From JBFKQC01 sp041627895 (lineage in GTDB: Bacteria; Pseudomonadota; Alphaproteobacteria; Rhodobacterales; Rhodobacteraceae), in assembly GCA_041627895.1 (NCBI GenBank), contig JBFKQC010000013.1, forward strand, positions 1-62,454: DNA of 62,454 nucleotides, written 5' to 3'. Shown here piece after piece: positions 7,179 through 15,696 of the stretch. The notes below the pieces were generated by a model. That model had not been told where the DNA came from. It worked only from the letters and a program-made list of their open reading frames with translations, and ran no database searches. A program made the position numbers and the translations under genes. Each line of letters starts with the position of its first letter. Position 1 is the stretch's first letter.

Positions 7179-8360
7179 CTACTCCGCGAAGGTCGCGAGA
7201 TAGGCCGCGACGGCGTCGCGGTCGTCGGCCTTGTCGAGGCCCTTGAACGACATCCGCGTGCCCTTGGCATAGCCTTTCGGATCGGTCAGGAACGCCGCCA
7301 GCGTCTCGTCGTCCCAGACGGCGCCCGCCTCGGCCAGCGCGGTCAGCGCGCCGGAATACCTGAACCCCTCGACCGCCGCGACCGCGCGCCCGATCACGCC
7401 GTTCAGATGCGGGCCGGACCGGTTCTGCGCGCCGTCGCCGACCTGGTGGCAGGCCTTGCACTTGCGGAACACCTTTTCGCCATCGGCGACCAGTTCGGGG
7501 TCGGGTCCGCCGGCCGCCGCATCCGCGGCCGGCTCGTCGGCGGGCCCCGGATCGGTCGCGGACGTCATGGCGGCGTGATCCTCGCCGATCGGCGCCGGCG
7601 CGCCGTCATCCTCGGGCGTGACGTCCAGCACCCGGGCGCGCATGGTGATCTCGACGCTGTCCTTGCAGTTCTCCATGCAAGGTTCCGCGCTCCAGGCCGC
7701 GTATTCGGTCTCGGCCCGGTCATCGACGATGAAGCCGCCCGCGTTGGGCATATCGACCTCGAGAAACGTCTCTTGCGACAGGATGAAATCATCCTCGATC
7801 AGGTCGTTCGAGTAAAGGATGTAGGCGACGATGGCATAGACTTCGTCATCCGAGAGCGATTGCGCCGCGCCGAACGGCATCGAGCGGTGCACATAGTCCC
7901 AGACCGTCGAGAGATAGGGCCAGTAGCTGCCCACCGTCTTCAGCGGATCGTCGTCGGCCAGCGTGCCGCCGCCGCCGGCGAGCTTGGGCCAGTTGTCGAC
8001 GCCCTCGGCGAACGAGCCGTGGCAGACTGCGCAATTGTCCTCGAACAGCGGCTCGCCGGTCAGCGCGTTGCCCTGCCCCGGCGGCAGGCCGGTGCCGTCG
8101 GGCGCGACGTCGACGTCCCATGCGGCGATTTCCTCGGGCAAGGCCGGCCGGCCGAGCCCGTATCGGCCCATCGCGCCGCCCGCGGCGACCGCGGCCATCA
8201 TCTGCGTCGGCGGCGGGGCGGTGTAGCGCGCGATCGCCTCGCTCCGGTCCGGCAGCGGCGGCAGCGGCGTGACCATGCGGTCGGCGAAGTTGTAGGCGGC
8301 AAGCAGCACCACCCCCGCCGGGATCGCCGCCGCGGCGAAGAGCTTAGGAAACTTCGACAT
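7179..8360 (-). CDS. soxD: SoxD, dihaem cytochrome subunit of sulfane dehydrogenase
   Basis: The product is 393 residues with an N-terminal hydrophobic signal/anchor. Two haem c motifs are present: CAVCH at 110-114 and CKACH at 301-305, the latter followed by GPHLNGVIGR and Met in GTRMSFKG. A low-complexity Ala/Pro/Asp linker joins the two cytochrome domains near residues 250-290. SoxD forms the SoxCD sulfur dehydrogenase, which removes six electrons from the SoxY-bound sulfane sulfur. Its presence implies complete oxidation of thiosulfate to sulfate without sulfur globules. It overlaps soxC by 17 bases. Confidence 0.94.
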   Translation of the reverse strand: MSKFPKLFAAAAIPAGVVLLAAYNFADRMVTPLPPLPDRSEAIARYTAPPPTQMMAAVAAGGAMGRYGLGRPALPEEIAAWDVDVAPDGTGLPPGQGNALTGEPLFEDNCAVCHGSFAEGVDNWPKLAGGGGTLADDDPLKTVGSYWPYLSTVWDYVHRSMPFGAAQSLSDDEVYAIVAYILYSNDLIEDDFILSQETFLEVDMPNAGGFIVDDRAETEYAAWSAEPCMENCKDSVEITMRARVLDVTPEDDGAPAPIGEDHAAMTSATDPGPADEPAADAAAGGPDPELVADGEKVFRKCKACHQVGDGAQNRSGPHLNGVIGRAVAAVEGFRYSGALTALAEAGAVWDDETLAAFLTDPKGYAKGTRMSFKGLDKADDRDAVAAYLATFAE

Positions 8361-9606
8361 TCTCCGCCTCTCCGGTCTCGCGCACCCACCAGGTCTGGAT
8401 GCCGTTGTTGTGGTAGATCGAGTTCAGCCCGCGCACCTCGCGCAGCTGGTCCTTGGTGGGCTGGACATAGCCGGTGTCGTCCATCGCGCGGGCCTGCAGC
8501 AGCATCTCGGACCCGTCCCAGTCGATTTCCAGGTAGAAGCGGGACAGCGCCATCTTCTGCCCCGGCTGCGCCAGCCGCGCCTGGATCCAGTTCGCGCCGC
8601 CGTCCAGGCTGACATCGACGCGGGTGATCGCGCCCCGGCCCGACCAGGCCAGGCCGGTGATCACCAGCGGCCCCGGTCCGTGAGTGATGGGCGCCTGCGG
8701 GCTGGGGCTTGTGACGACGGACTTGGCGTCCATCGCCCAGGTCCACTTGCGCGACGTGCCGTCGGCCAGCGTGTCGGTATATTTCGAGGTCTCCTCGCGG
8801 CTTTCGACGGGCCGGTCCATCACCTCGACCCGGCGCAACCACTTGACCCATAGATTGCCCTCCCAGCCCGGCACGACCAGGCGCACGGGATAGCCGTGTT
8901 CCTTGCGCAGCGCCTCGCCGTTGGCCTTGAACGCGACGAAGACGTCGTCCAGCGCCTTGTCCATCGGGATCGAGCGGCCGTTCGACGAGGCGTCCGCGCC
9001 CTCGACATAGATCCAGCCGGCATCGGGGCTGGCCCCGGCCTCGGCCAGCAGCGTGCGCAGCGGCACGCCGGTATATTCCATGTTGTGGATCATGCCGTGG
9101 GTGAACTGCGCGCCGTTCAGCTGCGCGCCGGCCCATTCCATGCCGGAATTCGCGGCGCATTCGCAGAAATAGACATGGTTCTCGCGCGGAAAGCGCAGCA
9201 GGTCGTCATAGGTGAAGATCAGCGGCGTCTCGACCAGCCCGTTGATCATCAGCCGGTAGTCTTCCTTCCTGAGCTCGATCGCGCCCGAATGGTGCCGCTC
9301 GAAGGCGCAGCCCTGCGGCGTGATCGTGCCGTCCAGCGCGTGGATCGGGGTGAAGTTGATCGAGCTGATCGTGTCGGCGGTCAGCCATTCGACGTTGCGC
9401 CGGATCACGTCCGCCTCGTACTCGATCGGCAGCCCGTAGGGCACCGCGTCGACACCGTCGCCAAGCCCGGTGGCCCAGTCCTGCACCTCGGTGATCAGCG
9501 GGTCGGGTTCCGCGCCCTGCGCGGCGCCTGCGGCGGCGGCCCCGGCCGCGGCGGCCGCGGTGCCCCGCAGGAAGGCACGGCGCGAGGTCTTCGGTCCGTC
9601 GGACAT
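8344..9606 (-). CDS. soxC: SoxC, molybdenum subunit of sulfane dehydrogenase
   Basis: The product is 420 residues. A twin-arginine signal (SRRAFLRG) is followed by an alanine-rich hydrophobic segment. The sulfite-oxidase fold is indicated by VYFCECAANSGMEWAG, where Cys150 is the expected molybdenum ligand, by HGMIHNMEYTGVPLRTLL, and by the C-terminal Mo-co dimerisation domain (ITRVDVSLDGGANW). It acts in the periplasm with SoxD. The 83 bases upstream contain a perfect SoxR-like palindrome, so soxCDEF may have an internal regulated promoter. Confidence 0.95.
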   Translation of the reverse strand: MSDGPKTSRRAFLRGTAAAAAGAAAAGAAQGAEPDPLITEVQDWATGLGDGVDAVPYGLPIEYEADVIRRNVEWLTADTISSINFTPIHALDGTITPQGCAFERHHSGAIELRKEDYRLMINGLVETPLIFTYDDLLRFPRENHVYFCECAANSGMEWAGAQLNGAQFTHGMIHNMEYTGVPLRTLLAEAGASPDAGWIYVEGADASSNGRSIPMDKALDDVFVAFKANGEALRKEHGYPVRLVVPGWEGNLWVKWLRRVEVMDRPVESREETSKYTDTLADGTSRKWTWAMDAKSVVTSPSPQAPITHGPGPLVITGLAWSGRGAITRVDVSLDGGANWIQARLAQPGQKMALSRFYLEIDWDGSEMLLQARAMDDTGYVQPTKDQLREVRGLNSIYHNNGIQTWWVRETGEAENVEVS

Positions 9607-9630
9607 AGAATCAGGCCTCCGTCACATATT

Positions 9631-9652
9631 CAAATTCACAATACTGAATTTG
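9631..9652 (-). promoter_or_regulatory. SoxR-type operator between soxB and soxC
   Basis: This is a perfect inverted repeat with 8-bp arms, CAAATTCA and TGAATTTG, separated by 6 bases. Its core ATTCA-N6-TGAAT has the same sequence and spacing as the palindrome upstream of soxX. It lies 25-46 bases upstream of the soxC start. An AT-rich island here contrasts with the surrounding GC-rich coding sequence. Confidence 0.7.
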
Positions 9653-9689
9653 TTTGCCCCTGGCCACCCCTCGGCCGTGCGGCGCGCGG

Positions 9690-11387
9690 TCACGCGCCGA
9701 CGATCTGCACGCTTTCGCTGGGGGTCAGGCTGACAGCGCCACGGGCGCGGATATGCGCCTCGACCACGTCCCAGATCGGCGGGCCCTCGGTGCCCTCGTT
9801 GACGCTCGCCCATCCGGCGACGACGTAAGATTTCGCCGGGTCGATCGCCTCGCCCGTTCGCAGCAGCGTCAGATCGGTGATCCGGCTGCCCTGCGGCCTG
9901 GTCACGTCGATCCGGTAGCCGATGCCGCCGGTGCGCACCATGTCGCCGCCCTGCTGGTAATAGGGGTCGGGGTTGAACAGGTTGTCCGCCACGTCCTCCA
10001 TCACCACGTGCAGGAACTCGCCGGTCATCTCGGTGCGGTAGACGTTCGGATAGCTGAGCGATGTGACGTTCCAGATATCCTCGCGCGTGATCTCCTGGCC
10101 CGGCAGGATCGACGGCCCCCAGCGCACGCCGGGCGACAGCGCGATGTCGGCGTCGCGCTGGTCCAGAAGCGCGTCGCAGATCAGGTCGTCCCATGTGCCG
10201 TTGAAGTTGCCGCGGCGGTACAACAGCGTATCGGTGGTGCCGATGACCTCTTCGACCTTGTCCTTGAACGGCGCGCGGTCGGCCTCGATCTGCGCGGCCA
10301 TCTCGGCATCGGACGCGATCACGTCGGAAAAGATCGGGATCAGCTTGTGGCGGAAGCCCAGCATCCGCCCGCCCTGCACGTCCAGGTCGATGCGGCTGAC
10401 GAACTTGCCGTTCGAGCCGGAGGCAACGATCAGCGTTTCGCCCACCAGCAGCGGCTCGGGCAGCGCGTCGTGGGTGTGGCCCGACAGGATGATGTCGATG
10501 CCGCTGACCACCTGCGCCATCTTGCGGTCGACGTCGAAACCGTTGTGGCTGAGGCAGACCACGAGATCGGCGCCCTGGGCCCGCACCTCGTCGACCATCT
10601 CCTGCATGCGCTCGTCGCGGATGCCGAAGGAGTATTCCGGGAACATCCAGCCCGGATTGGCGATCGGCATGTAGGGGAAGGCCTGGCCGATGACCGCGAT
10701 CTTCGCCCCGCCGCGCTCGAACCAGGTATAGGGCAGGAAATCCTCGGCCGGCTCGTCCCATTCGGCGTCGAAGATGTTCTGCCCGAGCGCCGCGAAAGGC
10801 AGGCCCGCCACCAGTTCGCGCACCCGGTCGCTGCCGAGGGTGAATTCCCAGTGAAAGGTCATCGCGTCGGGCTTCAAGAGGTTCATGGCGTTGACCACGT
10901 CCTGGCCCTGCGTGTGATAGCAGCCGTAGGATCCGTGCCAGGTGTCGCCCGCGTCCAGCAGCAGCGCGTCGGGCCGGTCGGCGCGGATCGCCTTGACCAC
11001 GGTCGCCACCCGGTCGAGCCCACCGACCTTGCCATAGGTTTGCGCCAGCGCGGTGAAATCGTCATAGGTCAGCGCATAATGGCTCGGGCTGCCGTCGGCG
11101 ATGCCGTAAAGCCGGCGAAAGTCGGCGCCGGTGATGTGCGGGACCACGCCGCGATTGTCGCCGACGCCGATATTGACCTCCGGTTCGCGGAAGAAGATCG
11201 GCCTCAGCTGGGCATGCAGGTCGCACATGTGGATCAGCGTGACGTTGCCGAACGTGTCGAACTGCAACAGCTGATCCTGCGTCAGCGCCTGCTGCGCCGC
11301 CAGCCGCGACCAGTTGCCGAAAGCGGACGCGCCGAGGATCGCGCTGGCGGCCATGCCGGTTTGCAGGAAATCGCGGCGGGAAATCAT
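9690..11387 (-). CDS. soxB: SoxB, sulfate thiol esterase (S-sulfosulfanyl-L-cysteine sulfohydrolase)
   Basis: The product is 565 residues and starts at MISRRDFLQTG with a twin-arginine signal. AAGGAG lies just before the ATG at 11387. Di-manganese 5'-nucleotidase-type motifs are visible: MCDLHAQLRPIFFREP, DAGDTWHGS, CLSHNGFDVD and LSGHTHDALPEP. The C-terminal 5'-nucleotidase domain includes FNGTWDDLICDALL and TGEFLHVVMEDVADNLFNPDPYYQQGGDM. SoxB hydrolyses sulfate from SoxY-cysteine S-sulfonate in the periplasm. An intrinsic terminator separates it from soxA. Confidence 0.96.
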   Translation of the reverse strand: MISRRDFLQTGMAASAILGASAFGNWSRLAAQQALTQDQLLQFDTFGNVTLIHMCDLHAQLRPIFFREPEVNIGVGDNRGVVPHITGADFRRLYGIADGSPSHYALTYDDFTALAQTYGKVGGLDRVATVVKAIRADRPDALLLDAGDTWHGSYGCYHTQGQDVVNAMNLLKPDAMTFHWEFTLGSDRVRELVAGLPFAALGQNIFDAEWDEPAEDFLPYTWFERGGAKIAVIGQAFPYMPIANPGWMFPEYSFGIRDERMQEMVDEVRAQGADLVVCLSHNGFDVDRKMAQVVSGIDIILSGHTHDALPEPLLVGETLIVASGSNGKFVSRIDLDVQGGRMLGFRHKLIPIFSDVIASDAEMAAQIEADRAPFKDKVEEVIGTTDTLLYRRGNFNGTWDDLICDALLDQRDADIALSPGVRWGPSILPGQEITREDIWNVTSLSYPNVYRTEMTGEFLHVVMEDVADNLFNPDPYYQQGGDMVRTGGIGYRIDVTRPQGSRITDLTLLRTGEAIDPAKSYVVAGWASVNEGTEGPPIWDVVEAHIRARGAVSLTPSESVQIVGA

Positions 11388-11520
11388 GGGGCTGCTCCTT
11401 GGTTCGTCACTGCCTGCCGGGCGCAAGCCGGGCTGTCGCGATCGCCCGGGCATCAGGTCGCACCGGAACCCCGGCGACCCGAAGCCTGAGACATGCGCAA
11501 AATTGAATGTTTCCGGACAG

Positions 11521-11550
11521 AGAAAACCCGCGCCGGCGGCCCGGCGCGGG
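11521..11550 (-). terminator. Intrinsic terminator between soxA and soxB
   Basis: A perfect 10-bp stem is formed by CCCGCGCCGG (11527-11536) and its complement (11541-11550) with a 4-base loop. Read on the minus strand, the direction of the sox genes, it is followed directly by TTTTCT. It lies 11 bases past the soxA stop, a classic Rho-independent site inside the operon. A further AATTGAATG half-site at 11501-11509 follows it. Confidence 0.8.
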
Positions 11551-11560
11551 GGTCATCGGC

Positions 11561-12424
11561 TCAGTTGCGGACGGCCGGGCTTTCGACCGACAGCCCCTGC
11601 CCGCGCGAGGCGACGTAAAGCTCGAGCGCCTCGAATTCCGGCGAGCCCTCGGCAAAGGGCACCGCCCGGATGTTCGACATGCAGCCCTTGAACCGGCCGT
11701 GCACCGTGTTGATCTTGGCGTTCTTCAGCCGGTAGGTCGGGAAGCCGTTGATCTGGCCCTGGGACAGGTGGTCGGCGCGGATCATGTTGCCGTAATTGTC
11801 CTCGTGGCAATTGGCACAGGCCAGCTGCAACTGCCCGACGCGGGTATAGTACAGCTCCTTGCCGAGCTCCCAGAACGGGGCCGCGTCGCCGTCGATGCTG
11901 ACGTTCATCGCCATGCCCCGCGACTGGTGCGCGATCAGCGCGGTCATCGCCGACATCTGCCCGCCCGAGTATTTCCAGGCCTCGGCGCCCATGCGCTCGG
12001 TGCGGCATTCGTTCACCAGATCGGTCAGCGTGACCAGTTCGCCGTTCTCGACGCGCGGCAGGCTGGTCTTCAGCCCCTTGAACGCGGCCACGTCCTCGTG
12101 ACAGGACGCGCAGGCCTTGCCCTCGGACCCGTCGACCGTTTCCCAGAGCTCCAGCGCCTGGTCGACGAACACCATGGCAGGGTTGTCGAAGTCGTCCATC
12201 TGCAGCGACTGGGTCTCGTCCGAGCGGAAGCGCCAGCCCGAATAGATCACGTCGACCCCATCCAGATGCGCCGGCGCGGCGGTCTCGGTCACGATTTCCA
12301 GCTCTTCGTTGATGATCAGCTGATCGTCGTCGGCCCCGGCCACGGCCGGTCCGGCGGCAAACGCGAGTGCCGCCGCGAAGGCCAGCGCCGAGGCGCGGGT
12401 CTGCGCAATCGGTTTCATGTTCAT
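11561..12424 (-). CDS. soxA: SoxA, dihaem subunit of L-cysteine S-thiosulfotransferase
   Basis: The product is 287 residues with a cleavable signal ending near AGPAVAGA. Two haem motifs are present: CASCH at 105-109 and CANCH at 203-207. The active-site haem ligand cysteine is Cys248 in RFKGCMSNIRA. With SoxX it attaches thiosulfate to the SoxY cysteine in the periplasm. This is the two-haem type of SoxA, as in Paracoccus. It is the last gene before the internal terminator. Confidence 0.95.
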   Translation of the reverse strand: MNMKPIAQTRASALAFAAALAFAAGPAVAGADDDQLIINEELEIVTETAAPAHLDGVDVIYSGWRFRSDETQSLQMDDFDNPAMVFVDQALELWETVDGSEGKACASCHEDVAAFKGLKTSLPRVENGELVTLTDLVNECRTERMGAEAWKYSGGQMSAMTALIAHQSRGMAMNVSIDGDAAPFWELGKELYYTRVGQLQLACANCHEDNYGNMIRADHLSQGQINGFPTYRLKNAKINTVHGRFKGCMSNIRAVPFAEGSPEFEALELYVASRGQGLSVESPAVRN

Positions 12425-12453
12425 ATGCGTACCTCCCTGTTCGCGACGCCCGG

Positions 12454-12783
12454 TCAGTTGACCGCGATGGACTTCTTGGCCTCGTAGACGTCGCCGTCGT
12501 CGTCGTACCAGGTGAACACGAACTCGCCCGCCTCCGGCACCTTGGCCTCGAACTCGAAGAACGGGTTGGTCGAAATCGCCGGCTCCATCTTGACGTCGAT
12601 CACGGTCTCGCCGTTGAAGCTCGCCACGAAGCGGTTGATGATCGAGCGCGGGATGACGTTGCCGTCGCTGTCCTTGCGCTGGCCCGATTCCATTGTGTGC
12701 GAAATCAGGGTCTTGATTGTGATCGTCTCGCCGGCCGAGGCCGATTTCGGGACTTTCACGCGGGGTTTGACACCAGATGCCAT
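12454..12783 (-). CDS. soxZ: SoxZ, sulfur-carrier scaffold subunit
   Basis: The product is 109 residues without a signal peptide; it is exported as a complex on the SoxY Tat signal. Typical sequence is present: PRVKVPKSASAGETITIKTLISHTMESG near the N-terminus and FEFEAKVPEAGEFVFTWYDDDGD near the C-terminus. It forms the SoxYZ carrier heterodimer on which sulfur intermediates are processed. Confidence 0.95.
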   Translation of the reverse strand: MASGVKPRVKVPKSASAGETITIKTLISHTMESGQRKDSDGNVIPRSIINRFVASFNGETVIDVKMEPAISTNPFFEFEAKVPEAGEFVFTWYDDDGDVYEAKKSIAVN

Positions 12784-12804
12784 GTCTTGTCTCTCCTGAA
12801 ACGT

Positions 12805-13224
12805 TTAGCCGCCGCAGCCGCCGATCGTGACCTTCACGGTCGAGGCGGTGCGGGCGAAGGTTCCGTCGGCCATCCTGGCGATCGCCACGACGTCCTGTGT
12901 GCCGGCAAGCCGGATGCGCGTCGAGGCGCTGTGCGACCCGGCGAGCGGGCCGAAGCTGAACGTGGCGACATTGGGCAGCGGGTTGCCGGTTGCCAGCACC
13001 ATGATCGCCACCGCACCGGGCGCATCGACCGCAATCGGCACGGTGTTGCCGTTCTCGGCGATTTCGGGTGCGGTCAGCGTCACGCCGGCATCGGCCATCT
13101 CGGCACCGCCGGTGAAGGCCGCGACCGCGTCGTCGGTCGCCGAGGCCGCCACGCGGAACGGCAGGAACGCCATCGCCGTCGCGCCGAGACCCAGGGCCAT
13201 GGTTTCGCGTCGTGTGAGATTCAT
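12805..13224 (-). CDS. soxY: SoxY, sulfur-carrier subunit
   Basis: The product is 139 residues. An N-terminal Tat-type signal (TRRETMALGLG) precedes the immunoglobulin-like SoxY domain. The protein ends in VTIGGCGG: the swinging-arm GGCGG terminus whose cysteine carries the covalently bound sulfur substrate. The complex with SoxZ cycles between SoxXA, SoxB and SoxCD. Confidence 0.96.
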   Translation of the reverse strand: MNLTRRETMALGLGATAMAFLPFRVAASATDDAVAAFTGGAEMADAGVTLTAPEIAENGNTVPIAVDAPGAVAIMVLATGNPLPNVATFSFGPLAGSHSASTRIRLAGTQDVVAIARMADGTFARTASTVKVTIGGCGG

Positions 13225-13258
13225 GTGTCTCTCCTTCGAATCTTCCCGGACCGGCCGG

Positions 13259-13717
13259 TCATTCGTCCTTGAGGGTCATCAGGTAGGCAATCACGTCCTC
13301 GACCTGCTGCGCGGTGAGGATCGGCTTGCCCTCGAACTTCTCCAGTGGGCGGATATAGCCCGTGTCGATGTAGAAGGCGGGCATGATCGTGCCGTCGAAG
13401 GTCATCTTCGAATTGGTCAGAATTCCGCGCAGCCCGGCCACTTCCCAGCGCGAGCCGACACCGTCGAGCGATGGCCCGACCTCGCCATGGAACAGCGCGT
13501 CCAGCATGTCGGAATTCTGGTGGCAGGCCAGGCAGTTGCCCTGCTTGCGGTTGGCAAAGACCTTGGCGCCGTTCGCCGGATCGCCCGGGACGCCGGTCAG
13601 CGACGCCTCGACGGCGCCGTAGTCGTCGAACTGCACGTCGCCCGGCGCGACCTCGCCCGCCGCAGCGGCCGCGGCCGTCATCGCCAGCGCGGCGGCGGCT
13701 GTCAGGATTCGATTCAT
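13259..13717 (-). CDS. soxX: SoxX, monohaem subunit of L-cysteine S-thiosulfotransferase
   Basis: The product is 152 residues with a signal peptide (MNRILTAAAALAMTAAAAAAG). One haem motif, CLACH, lies at 62-66, and FHGEVGPSLDGVGSRW follows. The C-terminal region has GTIMPAFYID with the axial methionine and TAQQVEDVIAYLMTL. It heads the soxXYZA unit. Its upstream region holds the wx-type SoxR palindrome. Confidence 0.94.
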   Translation of the reverse strand: MNRILTAAAALAMTAAAAAAGEVAPGDVQFDDYGAVEASLTGVPGDPANGAKVFANRKQGNCLACHQNSDMLDALFHGEVGPSLDGVGSRWEVAGLRGILTNSKMTFDGTIMPAFYIDTGYIRPLEKFEGKPILTAQQVEDVIAYLMTLKDE

Positions 13718-13780
13718 GGGTCCTCCCTACACCATTTTGGCCGTCACAGTAGCGCGGGCGCGCCCGCACGCGCAACCATA

Positions 13781-13798
13781 AATTCAAAAAATTGAATT
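13781..13798 (-). promoter_or_regulatory. SoxR-type operator upstream of soxX (wx region)
   Basis: AATTCAA and TTGAATT form a perfect 7-bp inverted repeat around AAAA in a 177-base gap between soxW and soxX. The core is ATTCA-N6-TGAAT, identical in form to the site before soxC. In Pseudaminobacter and Paracoccus, SoxR is known to bind the soxS-soxV and soxW-soxX gaps, so position and sequence agree. Confidence 0.75.
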
Positions 13799-13894
13799 AT
13801 ACTATCTGACCGGCGCCTTAGCCGTGGCGGCATCCGCCGCGTCCGCGTGCCGCGCCCTTCCGGCGCGGGCCCCGGGCCGCGGGTGCGGCGCCGC

Positions 13895-14473
13895 TCAGCG
13901 CGTGTCGCCGTCGTCGCGCTCGCGAATCATCCTGGCGTGATAGCGCTGGAAATCCTCTTCCGACTGGTCGAGATAGCGCTCTTCCAGCACCCAGGTCATC
14001 ATGTCCAGCGTGGTCCCCGCCCCGAAGGCGCCCGGCATTACCGACACCGCCTGCGCCTGCGCCGAGGCGGAGTCATCCAGTTCGGCGGGCAGGAAGATCA
14101 TCGTCGGGGTGAAGAATATCCCCCACTTGCCCATCGCTTCCTTCTCGGTCAGTTCCTCGCCGTCGGTGTCGACGATCCCGATATCGCCGTACAGGTTCAA
14201 CTGCACCGGGAAATAGCCCTCGCGCAGCAGCGCGTCGATCCGCGGGTCGGTGAAGGTGTTTTCGTGCATTTCCTTGCAGTACAGGCAGCCGCGCTGTTCG
14301 ACCAGCAGCAGCAGGCGCTTGCCCTCGGCCTCGGCCTCGGCGAAATCCTCCTGCAGGTCCTTGAACGTGTCGCGCAGCCAGTCGGGCTTGTGCAGCCCGT
14401 CGTCGCCCAACTCGACCGCCCAGACGGGCAGTGCGACGATCAGGGCGCTCAGCAATGCGATGGCTCGGGTCAT
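13895..14473 (-). CDS. soxW: SoxW, periplasmic thioredoxin
   Basis: The product is 192 residues with a signal peptide ending near LPVWA. The redox motif is Cys63-Leu-Tyr-Cys66 in VEQRGCLYCKEMH, typical of the SoxW thioredoxin group. A cis-proline segment is present (IFFTPTMIFLP). It is reduced by SoxV and keeps Sox components, probably SoxYZ, in the reduced state. It starts 18 bases after soxV. Confidence 0.92.
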   Translation of the reverse strand: MTRAIALLSALIVALPVWAVELGDDGLHKPDWLRDTFKDLQEDFAEAEAEGKRLLLLVEQRGCLYCKEMHENTFTDPRIDALLREGYFPVQLNLYGDIGIVDTDGEELTEKEAMGKWGIFFTPTMIFLPAELDDSASAQAQAVSVMPGAFGAGTTLDMMTWVLEERYLDQSEEDFQRYHARMIRERDDGDTR

Positions 14474-14491
14474 GGGGTTCCCTCCGTGAAG

Positions 14492-15226
14492 TCAGCCGAT
14501 CTGCGGCCAGTAGGTCAGCATCCAGTTCGCGATGTAGTTTACGGTGTCGGTCGCGATCAGCACGCCGAAAGTGATAAGCAGCACGCCCATCGCCTTTTCC
14601 ACCGTGCCGAGATGGCGGCGAAAGCGCGCCATGAAGCGCATGAACGGCCCGACGAACAGCGCCGCCACGATGAAGGGCAGCGTCATCCCGAGGCCGTAGA
14701 CGAACAACAGCCACGCCCCCTGCCCGGCGCTGCCGCTTCCGGCGGCCGTCATCAGGATCGCCGCCAGAACCGGGCCGACGCAGGGCGTCCAGCCGAAGGC
14801 AAAGGCCAGCCCGACGACATAGGCGCCGATCAGCGACATGTTCGAGCCCCCGCCCGCTTCGGCGCGGAACTGGCGGTAAAGGACGCCGATCCGGATCACG
14901 CCCAGGAAATGCAGCCCCATCAGGATGATGATCGCCGCCGCCAGCCAGCGCAGCACGCCGAACCAGTCGCGCACCAGTTGCCCGAAGGTGGTGGCCGCGG
15001 CGCCGAGCCCGACGAAGATCGTGATGACGCCCGCCGCAAACAGCGTCGCCGACAGCACCGCGCGCAGCCGCACCGCGGCGCCCGGCCCGCCGTCGCCGGT
15101 CATCTGGTTCATGCTGACCCCGGCCATGTAGGACAGGTAGAACGGCACGATCGGCAGGATGCAGGGGCTGAGAAAGGACAGCAGCCCGGCGAACAGCGCG
15201 CCGAATACGGAAACGTCGAATGCCAC
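14492..15226 (-). CDS. soxV: SoxV, CcdA-family thiol-disulfide electron transporter
   Basis: The product has about 244 residues and six transmembrane segments. The redox cysteines are in the CcdA motifs LSFLSPCILPIVPFYLSYMAG and FGWTPCVGPVLAAI. It moves electrons from cytoplasmic thioredoxin to periplasmic SoxW and SoxS. I place the start at the GTG at 15226 (AFDVSVFG), preceded by AAGGGAAG, rather than at the in-frame TTG at 15244. It is divergent from soxS. Confidence 0.9.
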   Translation of the reverse strand: MAFDVSVFGALFAGLLSFLSPCILPIVPFYLSYMAGVSMNQMTGDGGPGAAVRLRAVLSATLFAAGVITIFVGLGAAATTFGQLVRDWFGVLRWLAAAIIILMGLHFLGVIRIGVLYRQFRAEAGGGSNMSLIGAYVVGLAFAFGWTPCVGPVLAAILMTAAGSGSAGQGAWLLFVYGLGMTLPFIVAALFVGPFMRFMARFRRHLGTVEKAMGVLLITFGVLIATDTVNYIANWMLTYWPQIG

Positions 15227-15249
15227 TGGCCTTCCCTTGATCAATGCAC

Positions 15250-15270
15250 ATATTCAATTTATGATATATG
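15250..15270. promoter_or_regulatory. Degenerate SoxR-type operator in the soxV-soxS gap (sv region)
   Basis: An imperfect palindrome CATATTCA-N5-TGATATATG lies between the divergent soxV and soxS starts. It keeps an intact ATTCA left half and a degenerate right half. The position corresponds to the sv region bound by SoxR in other Sox bacteria. Confidence 0.55.
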
Positions 15271-15296
15271 GAAACCCGCCGTCAATCGGGACCCGG

Positions 15297-15671
15297 ATGC
15301 TGAGACGCCTCGCCCTTGCCGCTGCCTCGGCGGCCGCCTTTCTGGCGGCGGCCCCCTCGGGGCTGGATGCCGAGGAACTGGTCATGGTCGAGGAACTCGG
15401 CTGCATCTGGTGCGAGCAGTGGAACCGCGAGATCGCGCATATCTACCCGAAAACGCCCGAGGGCCGCGCCGCCCCGCTCAGGCGGGTGGACATCCACGAC
15501 CTGCCGGACGACCTGAGCTTTGCCCGCGCGCCGTTCTTCACGCCGACCTTCGTGCTCATGCGCGACGGCGTCGAGCTGGCCCGGATCGAAGGCTACTCGG
15601 GCGAGGATTTCTTCTGGGGGCTTCTCGGCATGATGCTGAAGGCGCATACCGGATTCGAAGGCGCCTCGTGA
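15297..15671 (+). CDS. soxS: SoxS, periplasmic thioredoxin-like activator
   Basis: The product is 124 residues from the ATG at 15297. This start gives a good signal peptide (MLRRLALAAASAAAFLAAAPSGLDA). Longer in-frame starts, including an ATG at 15261 within the operator region, are possible. The redox motif is Cys36-Ile-Trp-Cys39 followed by EQWNREI. The cis-proline region is FFTPTFVLM. SoxS reactivates SoxYZ in Paracoccus. It precedes soxR by 25 bases. Confidence 0.88.
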   Translation: MLRRLALAAASAAAFLAAAPSGLDAEELVMVEELGCIWCEQWNREIAHIYPKTPEGRAAPLRRVDIHDLPDDLSFARAPFFTPTFVLMRDGVELARIEGYSGEDFFWGLLGMMLKAHTGFEGAS

Positions 15672-15696
15672 GGCGCGGAAGAAAAGCGAGCGACCC

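Noticed and set aside
9654..11489. A 611-codon plus-strand frame opposite soxB
   Set aside because: SoxB on the minus strand has clear metal motifs and a Tat signal, so the plus-strand frame is a shadow.
11493..11509. A further SoxR operator upstream of soxB
   Set aside because: Only one TGAAT half-site is present; the left half does not match, so it is not called as an operator.
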